NCBI RefSeq assembly: GCF_026109735.1
Contig: NZ_CP069620.1
Span: 620,001-684,000 of the forward strand
Length of the DNA stretch: 64,000 nt
Direction: 5' to 3'
Origin: Salinimicrobium tongyeongense
Lineage (GTDB): Bacteria; Bacteroidota; Bacteroidia; Flavobacteriales; Flavobacteriaceae
Shown here: piece by piece, positions 17,649 through 26,166 of the stretch
How positions within the stretch are numbered: the stretch's first letter is position 1
Layout: each line of letters begins with the position of its first letter
Notes under the pieces: model-generated
Told to the model about the DNA's origin: nothing
Seen by the model: only the letters and a program-made list of their open reading frames with translations
The model's database searches: none
Position numbers and translations under genes: made by a program

Positions 17649-19032
17649 TTTGGTCTAAATTTGGGTTCTTCATTCGTTCTTGTTCTGGTATAGGATAAAA
17701 GACATCGGTGGGTTCCCAAAAGGAAGTTTTCTCCGCCAAAATTTCATCGGTTCTTCCGGTTCGTTTTAGATCGAACCAACGGTGCCCCCATTCGGCAAAT
17801 AATTCTTTCTTTCTTTCTTCCATAATCAGTTCGAAAATTTCTTCTTTATTAATTACCTGTTGGCTTACTTGTATTGGTTCTATACCAACGCGGGTCCTAA
17901 TATTATTAATATCAGAAATAGCCTCATTAAGATTTCCCTTTCTTGCCCTAGCTTCTGCTCTAATTAAATATTGCTCTGCCAGCCGAAGCACCATAGAGTA
18001 TTCAGTAATATCGTTTAGACTGGACCTGTCCTTATATTTAAAAGGGAAATAGAAATTCCGGTTACTACTGTTATAGTGGCCAATCCAGTTTAACAGTCGC
18101 TTATCTTCAGGTTCAAAGTCTTCGACAAATCCTGTAGCTAATTGTAAAGGTGACCGTGATGTACCAATGAAAACCTGGCCTTCACCAGTTGAAGTTAGTA
18201 TGTTCCCCCTGCCTATTGGTGATAACTGCCAAATTGCTTCTTTGCTGTTCGCTAAAAATACCTGATCCAAATCCTGGAGGATTTCGTAGGCAGCGGTTTC
18301 TTCAATTATCTCACTGCTCAAGATTTCTGCTAAATCCCAGTTCTCCTGATAAAGAGCTACTCTTGCACGAAGTGCAACGGCCACGAAAATATTCACGTTT
18401 GTCCTATCTGAGTTTTCGTAACCAGAATCCAGAAGTTCAATTGCCCTGTCTAAATCGTTCACCACCTGAGCATAAAGCTCATCAACTCCATTTCTCGAGA
18501 CTAGAGAGTTCTTGCGGTAATCCGTATCTAAAATAAGTGGAACTTCACCATAGATATTTATCAAATAAAAGTAGGTGAAGGCACGAACGAAGCGTGCTTC
18601 TCCTTCAAGACGCATTTTTAAATCCCCACTTACATTTTCTGATATGCCCAACCCTTCCAAGACAGAATTGGTCATATAAATAATATTATAAGCGCTGGAC
18701 CATAGTTCATAGTTAGATGGATGGTTCGGTGAGATTTCATTCTTCTGAATTTCACCGTAAGTAGTACTCTCAGAATTAATTGGCTGCAAAAGGTCTGCCG
18801 ACAGTCCGGCCAGTATAGTAACTGAAGAGCGCCAACCTCCTGAGAAAGAAGCGTTGAACAATTCATTATAAATCCCTCTCAACGCACGAATTGCAGTTTC
18901 ATCATTTTCAAAAACAGTTTCCTTTACAATCCTGTCATCCGGTACTCCTACTTCAACATAATCCTCACAGGCTCCAAGTAAAAAGCAAAGCGAAATGATC
19001 ATGAAATAATTTATATGTTGGTGTTTTTTCAT
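17635..19032 (-). CDS. SusD/RagB-family outer-membrane substrate-binding lipoprotein
   Basis: 465-residue lipoprotein (signal ending LCFLLGAC, lipid-bearing Cys about residue 22). The helical TPR-like scaffold and the C-terminal block NEEIFELIMEERKKELFAEWGHRWFDLKRTGR (residues about 390-425) are characteristic of SusD/RagB. It forms the lid of the SusC-type channel. The gene begins 10 bases after the SusC-like gene and overlaps the M16 gene. Pairing with a peptidase rather than glycoside hydrolases points to a peptide or protein ligand, closer to RagAB than to SusCD; that is inference. Confidence 0.92.
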   Translation of the reverse strand: MKKHQHINYFMIISLCFLLGACEDYVEVGVPDDRIVKETVFENDETAIRALRGIYNELFNASFSGGWRSSVTILAGLSADLLQPINSESTTYGEIQKNEISPNHPSNYELWSSAYNIIYMTNSVLEGLGISENVSGDLKMRLEGEARFVRAFTYFYLINIYGEVPLILDTDYRKNSLVSRNGVDELYAQVVNDLDRAIELLDSGYENSDRTNVNIFVAVALRARVALYQENWDLAEILSSEIIEETAAYEILQDLDQVFLANSKEAIWQLSPIGRGNILTSTGEGQVFIGTSRSPLQLATGFVEDFEPEDKRLLNWIGHYNSSNRNFYFPFKYKDRSSLNDITEYSMVLRLAEQYLIRAEARARKGNLNEAISDINNIRTRVGIEPIQVSQQVINKEEIFELIMEERKKELFAEWGHRWFDLKRTGRTDEILAEKTSFWEPTDVFYPIPEQERMKNPNLDQNEGY

Positions 19033-19042
19033 CTTTATAGTT

Positions 19043-22000
19043 TTAAAAGTTCAGTTGTAAGCCTCCTGTAATAGTTCGAAGGGAGGGAATCGCCACTGCC
19101 CCAGGAGATGATGGATCCAATCCCTTATAATCAGTTACAGTAAAAAGGTTATGGCCATTAATAAAAAACGTTGCAGCATTGAGCCCAACTTGATTTCTAA
19201 ATTTCTTAGGAAGGTTGTATTGAACAGATAGGTTCTTGAGCCTTAAAAATGATGCGTCTACGTAAAAATGGTTGGTATCCAAGGCATCAGAATGAGCGAG
19301 AAAAGCTTCAAACGACTGTGAGAATTTTTGAATCTCAGCAGTGTTACCCGTCCCCATGCTTACGCCATAAACGTCAACAGGTTGATTTCCCAAGGAACCT
19401 GGATTGGGAAAATATGGCTCAGGTGCCTCCTGCTTTACAAACTCCCATAGAAAATTGAGAGAAAAATTTTTGAAGGTGAGATTATTAGCCAGGCCTCCGT
19501 AGAATTTCCGGCCCAGGTTTTTTATCACAACACGATCTTCATAGTCTAACCTTCCATCTTTATTTACATCTTCTATAGAATATAAACCTGATTCGGGGTC
19601 AATGCCGTTGTATCTGTAAAGCAGGGAAATATTAAGAGGATACCCAACCCTGTAAATGTTTGCATAAGATGTTTCCTCTATTCCGGGAAATTTGATCAAC
19701 TTATTTTCAGGAAATGTTAGGTTGAAAAAAGTCTGCCATGTAAAGTTCGTGGTTTGAAGATTAAGGGTTGAAAGCTCAAACTCCCAACCGGTATTTTGAA
19801 CTGTGGCACCCAGGTTCGCTTGGATAGATGAAAAACCTGTTGTAGATGGAAGTGGATAACCGACTAGCTGATTAGAGGATCTATTACGGTACCAGCTTAC
19901 TCCCAGGTTCAGCCTGTCCTGAAAAAATCCCAGTTCAATTGCTGCCTCCAGTTTCTTATTTTCCTCCCAGGAATAATCAGGATTTGTAAGTTGAGTTGGA
20001 TATAATCCTCCAGGTCCTGGTGTAGCTTCATAAGCATCTAGATATCCATAGTCGGGGATCTGATCGCTCCCAGTTTTTCCATAACTTCCTCTAATCTTTC
20101 CAAAGCTTAAAAAATCACGATCATTATTGAGTAAAGATTCTTCTGTAAATATCCAGGCACCACCTATAGCTCCAAAATTAGCAAATCTTCTATCTGGTCC
20201 AAAACGAGACGAACCGTCCCTTCTCCCCGTTAGATTAATAAAATATTTTTCTTTCCAATCATATCCCAATCTTGCGAAAATCGCGGTGTATCTATATTCG
20301 ATATTCTTACTATTTAAAACACTAACCTCTTCAGCTGCTCCAAGGTTCCCTATTAATGATTCAGAAGGAAATCCTGTTCCTACCATAGCATTGTTCCTAC
20401 TTTCGCTCTGTTGGAATGTTACGCCTAAAAGTCCTTCAAGGTTACCACTCCCTAATTTTGTATTGTAAACCATTTGGGGCTCTACAATAAGAGACTGTCT
20501 TTCGGTAGTATAATGGCTTGAAGAATGATCCTGGAACTGTCGGATATCTGGATTGAATGAATTTTTGGTAACTTTTCTCAGCTGGTTGCTCAATAAGCTA
20601 GTATAACCAGCACTTGCCTTTAGTACAAGCCCTCCTCCTATCCTGTATGAGATACCCAGGTTTGTAATAAGATTTCTAACCTTTGCTGTACTCTCATTGG
20701 CCAATAAGGCAAAGGGATTGTCCCAGGTATTATCTTCCCAGTTGAGGCTTCCATCCTCATTATAGATTGCCGGAGCATTTGGTGGCAGAAATAGAGCGTC
20801 TTGAACAAAATTATGGCCGTGAAACAAGTTGTTATTATCAATCCCATAGTTTGAAGAAAAATTTATTGCAAACCTGTCGTTAAAGCCTTTATGTCTAAAG
20901 CTCAATGAACCCGTGGCTTTCTGGTAACTCCAATCACCAGGAAAAACACTACCTTCTAAATGGTAGGAACCTCCTATTCTAAAAAAAGTAGATGCTGTCC
21001 CTCCAGAAGCTGCTAAATTGAGGTCCGTAATATTTGAAGTTCCACCAAAGAACCTGTCCTGCCAGTTCGTAAATCGTTCCTGGTCCCATAAAACAAGATC
21101 TTCTGCATTGGTTGCTAATGGTTCTACACCATCATTTTCAAAAGCCGCTCTTCTTATTTCTAAGTACTGTTTTGTATTGAGCAGCTCCATCTTATTGGAA
21201 ACTTTACTTATACCACTATAAACTTGTGCTTCAATCTGGATCTCTTCCTGGGAAAATGTTCCATCTTTTGTGGTGATAAGAATTACACCGTTGGCCCCGC
21301 GGGAGCCATAAATTGCCGTCGCATCAGCATCCTTTAAAACTTCTATACTTTTTATATTCCACAGGTTTAGTGTGCTTAGGGGATCTATTCCAGAACTGAT
21401 CATGCTGCTGCCTCCTTCAATTGCACTGGAATTTATCGGTACACCATCAATTATGTATAAAGGCAGGTTACCATTATCATCAAATGAATTACGTAAACTG
21501 TTCTGTCCTCTAATTCTGATGGTCGGTGCATTCCCCGGCACACCACTTTGTGTTACCACCTCCACCCCTGCCATTCTCCCCTGCAAAGCCTGCAACGGAC
21601 TTACCACAGGCTGCATTTCGATCTCCTCTGCGGTGACACGGGAGATGTTTCCCGTGCTTTCTCTCCTGGTGGTATTGTAGTAACCGGCGTTGATCTGCAC
21701 TTCATCAAGAGCAGTGATATCTTCTACCAGCCGCACGTTGATTTCTCGCTGACCCTCCACCGGTACTTGAATGGCTTTAAAACCCATAAATGAAAATACC
21801 AGTACTCCCTGTGGATTTACTGCTATTTTATATTCCCCGTCTATGTTTGTGGCTGTACCCCTGTTGCTGCCTTTTACGGTCACTGTGACTCCCGGCAAGG
21901 GCATTCCTTCTTCGTCTGTCACCACTCCGGTGACCGTTTCCTGCAAAGCAGCAGGGAGTCCCGCAGCATATCCTTTAATTGTCAAGGCATACAGGAAGAC

Positions 22001-22051
22001 GATAATGGTGATAAGCGCGATTACTACTAACCGGCTGTAATTATTTTTCAT
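19043..22051 (-). CDS. SusC/RagA-family TonB-dependent outer-membrane transporter
   Basis: 1002-residue TonB-dependent channel. After a signal sequence (about residues 9-30) comes a carboxypeptidase-regulatory-like domain (VTGVVTDEEGMPLPGVTVTV to about 110) and the plug with MAGVEVVTQSGVPGNAPTI and YIIDGVPI (about 160-205), then the long beta barrel ending in LQLNF. Typical order and length for SusC/RagA. It is the first gene of the operon with the SusD-like lipoprotein and M16 peptidase. Its leader contains a hairpin (22093-22132). Confidence 0.94.
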   Translation of the reverse strand: MKNNYSRLVVIALITIIVFLYALTIKGYAAGLPAALQETVTGVVTDEEGMPLPGVTVTVKGSNRGTATNIDGEYKIAVNPQGVLVFSFMGFKAIQVPVEGQREINVRLVEDITALDEVQINAGYYNTTRRESTGNISRVTAEEIEMQPVVSPLQALQGRMAGVEVVTQSGVPGNAPTIRIRGQNSLRNSFDDNGNLPLYIIDGVPINSSAIEGGSSMISSGIDPLSTLNLWNIKSIEVLKDADATAIYGSRGANGVILITTKDGTFSQEEIQIEAQVYSGISKVSNKMELLNTKQYLEIRRAAFENDGVEPLATNAEDLVLWDQERFTNWQDRFFGGTSNITDLNLAASGGTASTFFRIGGSYHLEGSVFPGDWSYQKATGSLSFRHKGFNDRFAINFSSNYGIDNNNLFHGHNFVQDALFLPPNAPAIYNEDGSLNWEDNTWDNPFALLANESTAKVRNLITNLGISYRIGGGLVLKASAGYTSLLSNQLRKVTKNSFNPDIRQFQDHSSSHYTTERQSLIVEPQMVYNTKLGSGNLEGLLGVTFQQSESRNNAMVGTGFPSESLIGNLGAAEEVSVLNSKNIEYRYTAIFARLGYDWKEKYFINLTGRRDGSSRFGPDRRFANFGAIGGAWIFTEESLLNNDRDFLSFGKIRGSYGKTGSDQIPDYGYLDAYEATPGPGGLYPTQLTNPDYSWEENKKLEAAIELGFFQDRLNLGVSWYRNRSSNQLVGYPLPSTTGFSSIQANLGATVQNTGWEFELSTLNLQTTNFTWQTFFNLTFPENKLIKFPGIEETSYANIYRVGYPLNISLLYRYNGIDPESGLYSIEDVNKDGRLDYEDRVVIKNLGRKFYGGLANNLTFKNFSLNFLWEFVKQEAPEPYFPNPGSLGNQPVDVYGVSMGTGNTAEIQKFSQSFEAFLAHSDALDTNHFYVDASFLRLKNLSVQYNLPKKFRNQVGLNAATFFINGHNLFTVTDYKGLDPSSPGAVAIPSLRTITGGLQLNF

Positions 22052-22092
22052 AATTTTGTAATGGTTAAATGAAACTTCGTTTTATTTAATGC

Positions 22093-22132
22093 AGGCCTTC
22101 CAGCTCCCTCGGCAAAAGTGACTGGGAGGCCT
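22093..22132 (-). promoter_or_regulatory. Hairpin in the leader of the SusC-like gene
   Basis: AGGCCTTCCAG pairs with CTGGGAGGCCT (one mismatch) across an 18-base loop, 42 bases upstream of the SusC-like start and thus inside its probable 5' leader. On the plus strand it is followed by TATTTTATTTT. It could act as a cis-regulatory leader structure or a terminator for something entering from the right. Confidence 0.4.
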
Positions 22133-22748
22133 ATTTTATTTTAACCCATTCCTGGAACAGGTGTAGGTAATGCAAACCTGCCGGGGGGCTGGCACATTTG
22201 CATGATGTTTTCACTACTGTTTCATTGGCATATGTTTAAATTTTCAAAAAGCTCATCCCTCAATTGAGGGCAAAATGTCACCCACCCACCCATCACCATT
22301 ACAAATTATAGGATTTGTGTAATGGTTATCCCACGGGTACTAATGGCTAAACTAGACACCCTACAACGCTTTGCTCTTCAATATGAAGTAGAGGCTAATA
22401 GAAACAGAGCAAAACAAAAAGTTCTTATGTATTGAGAAACCTCTAAAGAAGAAGCTATGGCTTTGAAAGAAGAGTATCGAGGGGCCACCCCAATGAGGGG
22501 AAACAAAAAGGCGTGGATACTCAACTTAACGAACAGAGGTACTGGTATACCGTGCAACGAATAAGAGAGCCCACGCCCGGGTCGTGAGCATCTTGCTTAT
22601 CATCTCGTTGCTAAAAATTACCAGTTTTCTGTTCGAGATTCAAAGCGAAATGCTTCTATACTATTTAAAGAAGATTCGCAAAATTATTATTCTGGGACCA
22701 ATATAAAAATAAAATTTTTATTGCGGACAAACGTCCGCGCTTTTTTTC
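22133..22748 (+). other. Gene-free region ending in an orphan terminator; possible structured transcript
   Basis: No supported protein gene lies here. On the plus strand, GGCGTGG (22510-22516) can pair with CCACGCC (22571-22577), and a classical terminator follows at 22723-22748. A terminator with no gene in front of it suggests a plus-strand non-coding RNA or the remains of a lost gene. Short open frames exist but are not convincing. Confidence 0.3.
22723..22748 (+). terminator. Rho-independent terminator with no upstream gene
   Basis: GCGGAC-AAAC-GTCCGC followed by GC and a run of seven or more T. It lies 25 bases before the HTH gene and after 600 bases of DNA without a convincing plus-strand gene. 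Confidence 0.7.
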
Positions 22749-22772
22749 TGTTAAATCTTTTGATTTGTTTGA

Positions 22773-22994
22773 ATGCAGGATATCTATTCAAAAATAAACC
22801 GACAAATTTCTCAATGGATTTCTTGTGCCAGCTCAAACAGGGACTTTGCCCTTAGTCATAATATTGATGAAAAAACTGTCCGCCGGATTTTAACGGGGGA
22901 ATACAAAATTTCAATCAGAACACTTGAAAAAATATGCGAAGCGCGTAATCTTTCCCTATCTGAATTCTTCAAAAGGATAGAAAAGGGTAAATAA
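22773..22994 (+). CDS. Small Cro/CI (XRE)-type helix-turn-helix protein
   Basis: 73-residue DNA-binding protein. Residues about 23-66 form a Cro/CI HTH (ALSHNIDEKTVRRILTGEYK is the helix-turn-helix, then SIRTLEKICEARNLSLSEFF). Such small regulators are common in Bacteroidetes mobile elements. It stands alone between the orphan terminator and a decayed region, so its target is unknown. The ATG follows a T-rich stretch without a clear ribosome-binding site. Confidence 0.75.
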   Translation: MQDIYSKINRQISQWISCASSNRDFALSHNIDEKTVRRILTGEYKISIRTLEKICEARNLSLSEFFKRIEKGK

Positions 22995-23124
22995 GATATT
23001 ATTTAATTTCCTCCAGGAAAACATTCTCTAGAATATCTCTCCAGCAGATCACCTTCTATGAAACTCTGCTTTCCAGTCACTTCGTTGCACGCAAAATCAT
23101 ATTCTATCTCCACAAAAAATTTAA
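22995..23124. other. Decayed or non-coding DNA
   Basis: 130 bases without a supported gene, leading into the fragment at 23125. Together with that fragment it makes a 516-base stretch without an intact gene between the HTH gene and the IS element. Confidence 0.4.
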
Positions 23125-23490
23125 ATAGAGCCTAAAAGGCAAAAATCTGGACCTGTTGCCGGGGACGTCAAACTCCGCAGCAAAAAGGAGCTTATAGAGA
23201 AGTTCATTGAAGAAAACCTTCTAAAAATTAAAGATACAGATTCCATCCTGATGAAGTTGAGCGATACTGAAACAATCAGAGGATATTGGTTTGATTATAT
23301 ATTATCCGAGGAAGAACACTTGAATAAAGATCGACTTAATTTCTTGATCGGCGCCTACATCTATAACGTTTACTAATCCCTCAACAGTGAGGTTGTCAAA
23401 TATCTGGACAACCGCCCCAGCAATTTAAAAAACAATCGAGATTGGGATCAGATTATTAACAAATCAAGGAACTTGTGGAGAAATTTGTAA
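23125..23490 (+). pseudogene. Decayed gene fragment, possibly C-terminus of a type I restriction HsdR subunit
   Basis: One frame reads from 23125 with no good start codon (upstream stop at 23122) to a TAA at 23374 and continues in frame to a second TAA at 23488. The part KLRSKKELIEKFIEEN resembles the helical C-terminal block of HsdR proteins. The interrupted frame, missing start and place next to an IS fit a leftover of a lost restriction system. The family assignment is a weak resemblance by eye. Confidence 0.35.
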
Positions 23491-23510
23491 GAGGGGTATG
23501 CCCTTAGCAA

Positions 23511-23519
23511 CTTTATCTT
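23511..23519. repeat. Left target-site duplication of the IS256-family element
   Basis: CTTTATCTT, identical to the copy at 24872-24880 on the other side of the element. Confidence 0.85.
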
Positions 23520-24871
23520 GACACTATCCCGTAAAGTGTGTAAGTTTAAATAAAGGGGTTTGACTTTTTATCTAAAGTTGAACCCTTTCTTCGTATATAG
23601 TCAAGAACTGATTGAGGACGATTCCCCAGTTTCTAATAGGCACTGACCATTTTTTGGTTGCTTCCCTCAGAGCCAAATATACAGATTTCATTACAGCATC
23701 ATCGGTTGGGAAGGATAATTTGTTTTTAGTGTACTTTCTGATCTTCCCGTTCAGATTCTCAATAAGATTGGTGGTATAAATAATTCGTCTGATCTCCAGC
23801 GGGAATTCATAAAAGACGGTAAGGTCTTCCCAGTTGTCTCTCCAGCTTTTTATTGCATAAGAATATTTGGAGTTCCATTTGTTAGCAAAATCCTCTAGAG
23901 CAGCTTCTGCGGCTTGTTTAGTAGGTGCATCATAAATGAGCTTCATGTCTTTGGTAAAGGCTTTTTTATCTTTCCAAACTACATATCTACAGGCATTTCT
24001 GATCTGGTGCACTACACAAATTTGGGTTTTAGACTGTGGAAAAACATTTTTGATGGTATCGGTAAATCCATTGAGGTTATCGGTAGCAGTGATTAAAATG
24101 TCCTCAACTCCCCGAGCTTTCATATCTGTCAATACGCTCATCCAGAAGGCTGCAGATTCATTCTTTCCAAGCCAAAGACCAAGAACTTCCTTTTTACCAT
24201 CTCTTTTGAGACCTACAGCTATATAAATCGTCTTGTTGACTACTTTGGAGTTCTCTCGTACTTTAAAGACGATTCCGTCCATCCAGACAATCAAATAAAC
24301 GGGCTCTAAAGGACGATTTTGCCAGGCAACGATATCATTGCTGATTCGGTCTGTAATTCGGGAGATAGTAGAAGTAGAGACATCAAAGCCATACACCTCA
24401 GAGATTTGTTCTTCAATATCACTATTGCTCATTCCCTTGGCATACAGCGATACAATGACATTTTCGATGCCATCAATCATGTTCTGCCGCTTGGGAACGA
24501 TCATAGGATTAAAGGATCCATCCCGGTCCCGGGGAACCTTTACAGTGTCTTCACCAAAAGAACTCCGAACCTTCTTTTTAGTATAGCCATTCCTGGTATT
24601 TCCAGATCCAGACTTCTGGTGCTTATCATAATCCAAATGGCCATCCAGTTCACCTTCAAGCATTTTCTCCAATCCACGTTTTTGAAGTTGCTTGAGAAAA
24701 CTACTAAGTTCTTCTCCTGATTTAAACTGTTTTAAAAACTCATCATCGAATAGATCTTCTTTTTTCATTACTGTGTAAATATTAGTGCCTGGAATTTGCA
24801 GGCAAGGTTAAAAAAATATGGGCGTTCGCAAACCCCCATATTTTCTACTTACACATTTTTTGAGATAGTCC
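23520..24871 (-). mobile_element. Complete IS256-family insertion sequence
   Basis: A 1352-base element with one transposase gene. Imperfect terminal inverted repeats: left 23520-23545 (GACACTATCCCGTAAAGTGT...) and right 24847-24871 (complement begins GGACTATCTCAAAAAATGTG); both share ACTATC and end TGTGTAAGT. It is flanked by a perfect 9-base direct duplication CTTTATCTT (23511-23519 and 24872-24880), matching the 8-9 bases usual for the family. Intact transposase, repeats and duplication suggest a fairly recent insertion. The stop codon of the receiver-like gene lies inside the right duplication copy. Confidence 0.92.
23572..24768 (-). CDS. IS256-family transposase
   Basis: 398-residue mutator-type transposase, full length for the family. 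The core shows the DDE pattern: first Asp in [10 protein letters not shown] (about residue 164), second in [10 protein letters not shown] (about 229), followed by the conserved CVVHQIRNA, and the Glu in [14 protein letters not shown] (about 339). The N-terminal half has the usual GHLDYDKH and [11 protein letters not shown]. Frame is intact, so the element may be active. Confidence 0.95.
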   Translation of the reverse strand: MKKEDLFDDEFLKQFKSGEELSSFLKQLQKRGLEKMLEGELDGHLDYDKHQKSGSGNTRNGYTKKKVRSSFGEDTVKVPRDRDGSFNPMIVPKRQNMIDGIENVIVSLYAKGMSNSDIEEQISEVYGFDVSTSTISRITDRISNDIVAWQNRPLEPVYLIVWMDGIVFKVRENSKVVNKTIYIAVGLKRDGKKEVLGLWLGKNESAAFWMSVLTDMKARGVEDILITATDNLNGFTDTIKNVFPQSKTQICVVHQIRNACRYVVWKDKKAFTKDMKLIYDAPTKQAAEAALEDFANKWNSKYSYAIKSWRDNWEDLTVFYEFPLEIRRIIYTTNLIENLNGKIRKYTKNKLSFPTDDAVMKSVYLALREATKKWSVPIRNWGIVLNQFLTIYEERVQL

Positions 24872-24880
24872 CTTTATCTT
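24872..24880. repeat. Right target-site duplication of the IS256-family element
   Basis: CTTTATCTT, identical to 23511-23519. It contains the stop codon of the receiver-like gene (24874-24876 read on the minus strand). Confidence 0.85.
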
Positions 24881-26166
24881 AAGTTCCAATCCCGTGAATG
24901 ATTTGATAACGCAGGTACTCCTACCCTACCTATATATGCTATATACCTTTGTCTAATTTGCTGAATAAACGGAGAATTTATTTTTAACGGTCGCTCCATT
25001 TTCTTTACCTCAGAACTTTTAACTCGTTTAGACGCTAAACGAAAATCTAAAACAACAGTAAGATTAAAATCTTCATTTAGAGGTAACGAAGACAGGAAAT
25101 GAAGTCGAGGAATTTCCTGATTAAATAATTTACGAATCCCATCTTTTCGATTATCTTTAAAGGAATCGAAATCATCTTGCCCCTTTTTATAACTGCTATT
25201 TTTCAATAGTATTGGAGGAAAAGAATCTTTTCTGAAGGTAAGTAATTCAAATTCATAAGCTTCATTACTTTGAACGTATTTAATGTCGCATTCCGGTGTT
25301 ACAATTATCCCTAAGCTATGTTCATCAAGTACGCAAATATCTCCTGTCATAATAGGTGCAGCTTCTTTTAATTTTGAATATGTTAGAATACTGAACAACT
25401 TTGAGATAGACTTTTGATAACTCCCCAAATCTTTTAAAGAATCCAAATCTTCTGGTGATTTGCCTTCCACACAAATAGCTTCAATCAAATTTTCATCTTG
25501 AACCAGATTTTCCGATAATAACAACTGCATTAATTCAATCACAAATAATTCAGGATCTACTCCATCCGCATCAGCTGAAGCGTATATATGTTTCAGCCAA
25601 TTATCTGTTGCCTCGGATAATTCTTTAAATACTTTCTGAATTGACAAATTGATAGCCTCACTCCACCTAATAGGAGCTGAAAGATTTCGATTTTTCTCTT
25701 CCCATTCTGTTATATCTGCCAAAATAGCAGTTTTTACATTGGAAATGTTCTGTCGAGAAAAATCTTCATCTTTTATTTTGAATCTTATCCTATTTCCAAA
25801 ACGTTCTTTTAATTTCCTGCCCGTTTCACTTCCTTCAACATCCTTTTGAGAAAATATATAGATCAGAGAATAAAAGTCATTATTAATAAGAAAGGTAAAG
25901 GTTTCGTTTTCCTTAATAGAACCCTGAGAAATTGGCGACTTAATTCCTAACTCTTCACCTACATCTTCAAATTCATCATCACTGGAAAACTGCCAATCCA
26001 AAATTATAGCCCGAAAGGACCCTATTGCTTTCGTAGACTGTTCAATAAAATCTATCCTTTCAATTCCAAGGACTGGTGTGTCCTTCCTTAATTCTTCATA
26101 TAATGCACTCTCAGCACGATCAGCAACAAAAATATGATCATCAGCATACAGAACTACTCCTGTCAT
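24874..26166 (-). CDS. Receiver-like protein of a putative methylase/ATPase defence operon
   Basis: 430-residue protein. The N-terminus looks like a CheY-type receiver: acidic pair in VVLYADDHIF (D9, D10) and a possible phospho-acceptor Asp in AIILDWQF (about residue 57). The remaining 300 residues are unrecognised, with helical parts and a C-terminal block (about 290-420) containing IIVTPECDIKYV. It follows the ATPase gene with no gap (TAA directly before ATG), so the two are translationally coupled and probably work as a pair. No DNA-binding output domain is recognised, so the output may be protein-protein or nuclease action. The IS256-family element inserted exactly at its 3' end without changing the stop codon. 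Confidence 0.6.
   Translation of the reverse strand: MTGVVLYADDHIFVADRAESALYEELRKDTPVLGIERIDFIEQSTKAIGSFRAIILDWQFSSDDEFEDVGEELGIKSPISQGSIKENETFTFLINNDFYSLIYIFSQKDVEGSETGRKLKERFGNRIRFKIKDEDFSRQNISNVKTAILADITEWEEKNRNLSAPIRWSEAINLSIQKVFKELSEATDNWLKHIYASADADGVDPELFVIELMQLLLSENLVQDENLIEAICVEGKSPEDLDSLKDLGSYQKSISKLFSILTYSKLKEAAPIMTGDICVLDEHSLGIIVTPECDIKYVQSNEAYEFELLTFRKDSFPPILLKNSSYKKGQDDFDSFKDNRKDGIRKLFNQEIPRLHFLSSLPLNEDFNLTVVLDFRLASKRVKSSEVKKMERPLKINSPFIQQIRQRYIAYIGRVGVPALSNHSRDWNLR

Noticed and set aside
22093-22140. Calling the SusC leader hairpin a plus-strand terminator
   Set aside because: No plus-strand gene precedes it; a leader role for the minus-strand transcript is at least as likely, so it was listed as regulatory only.
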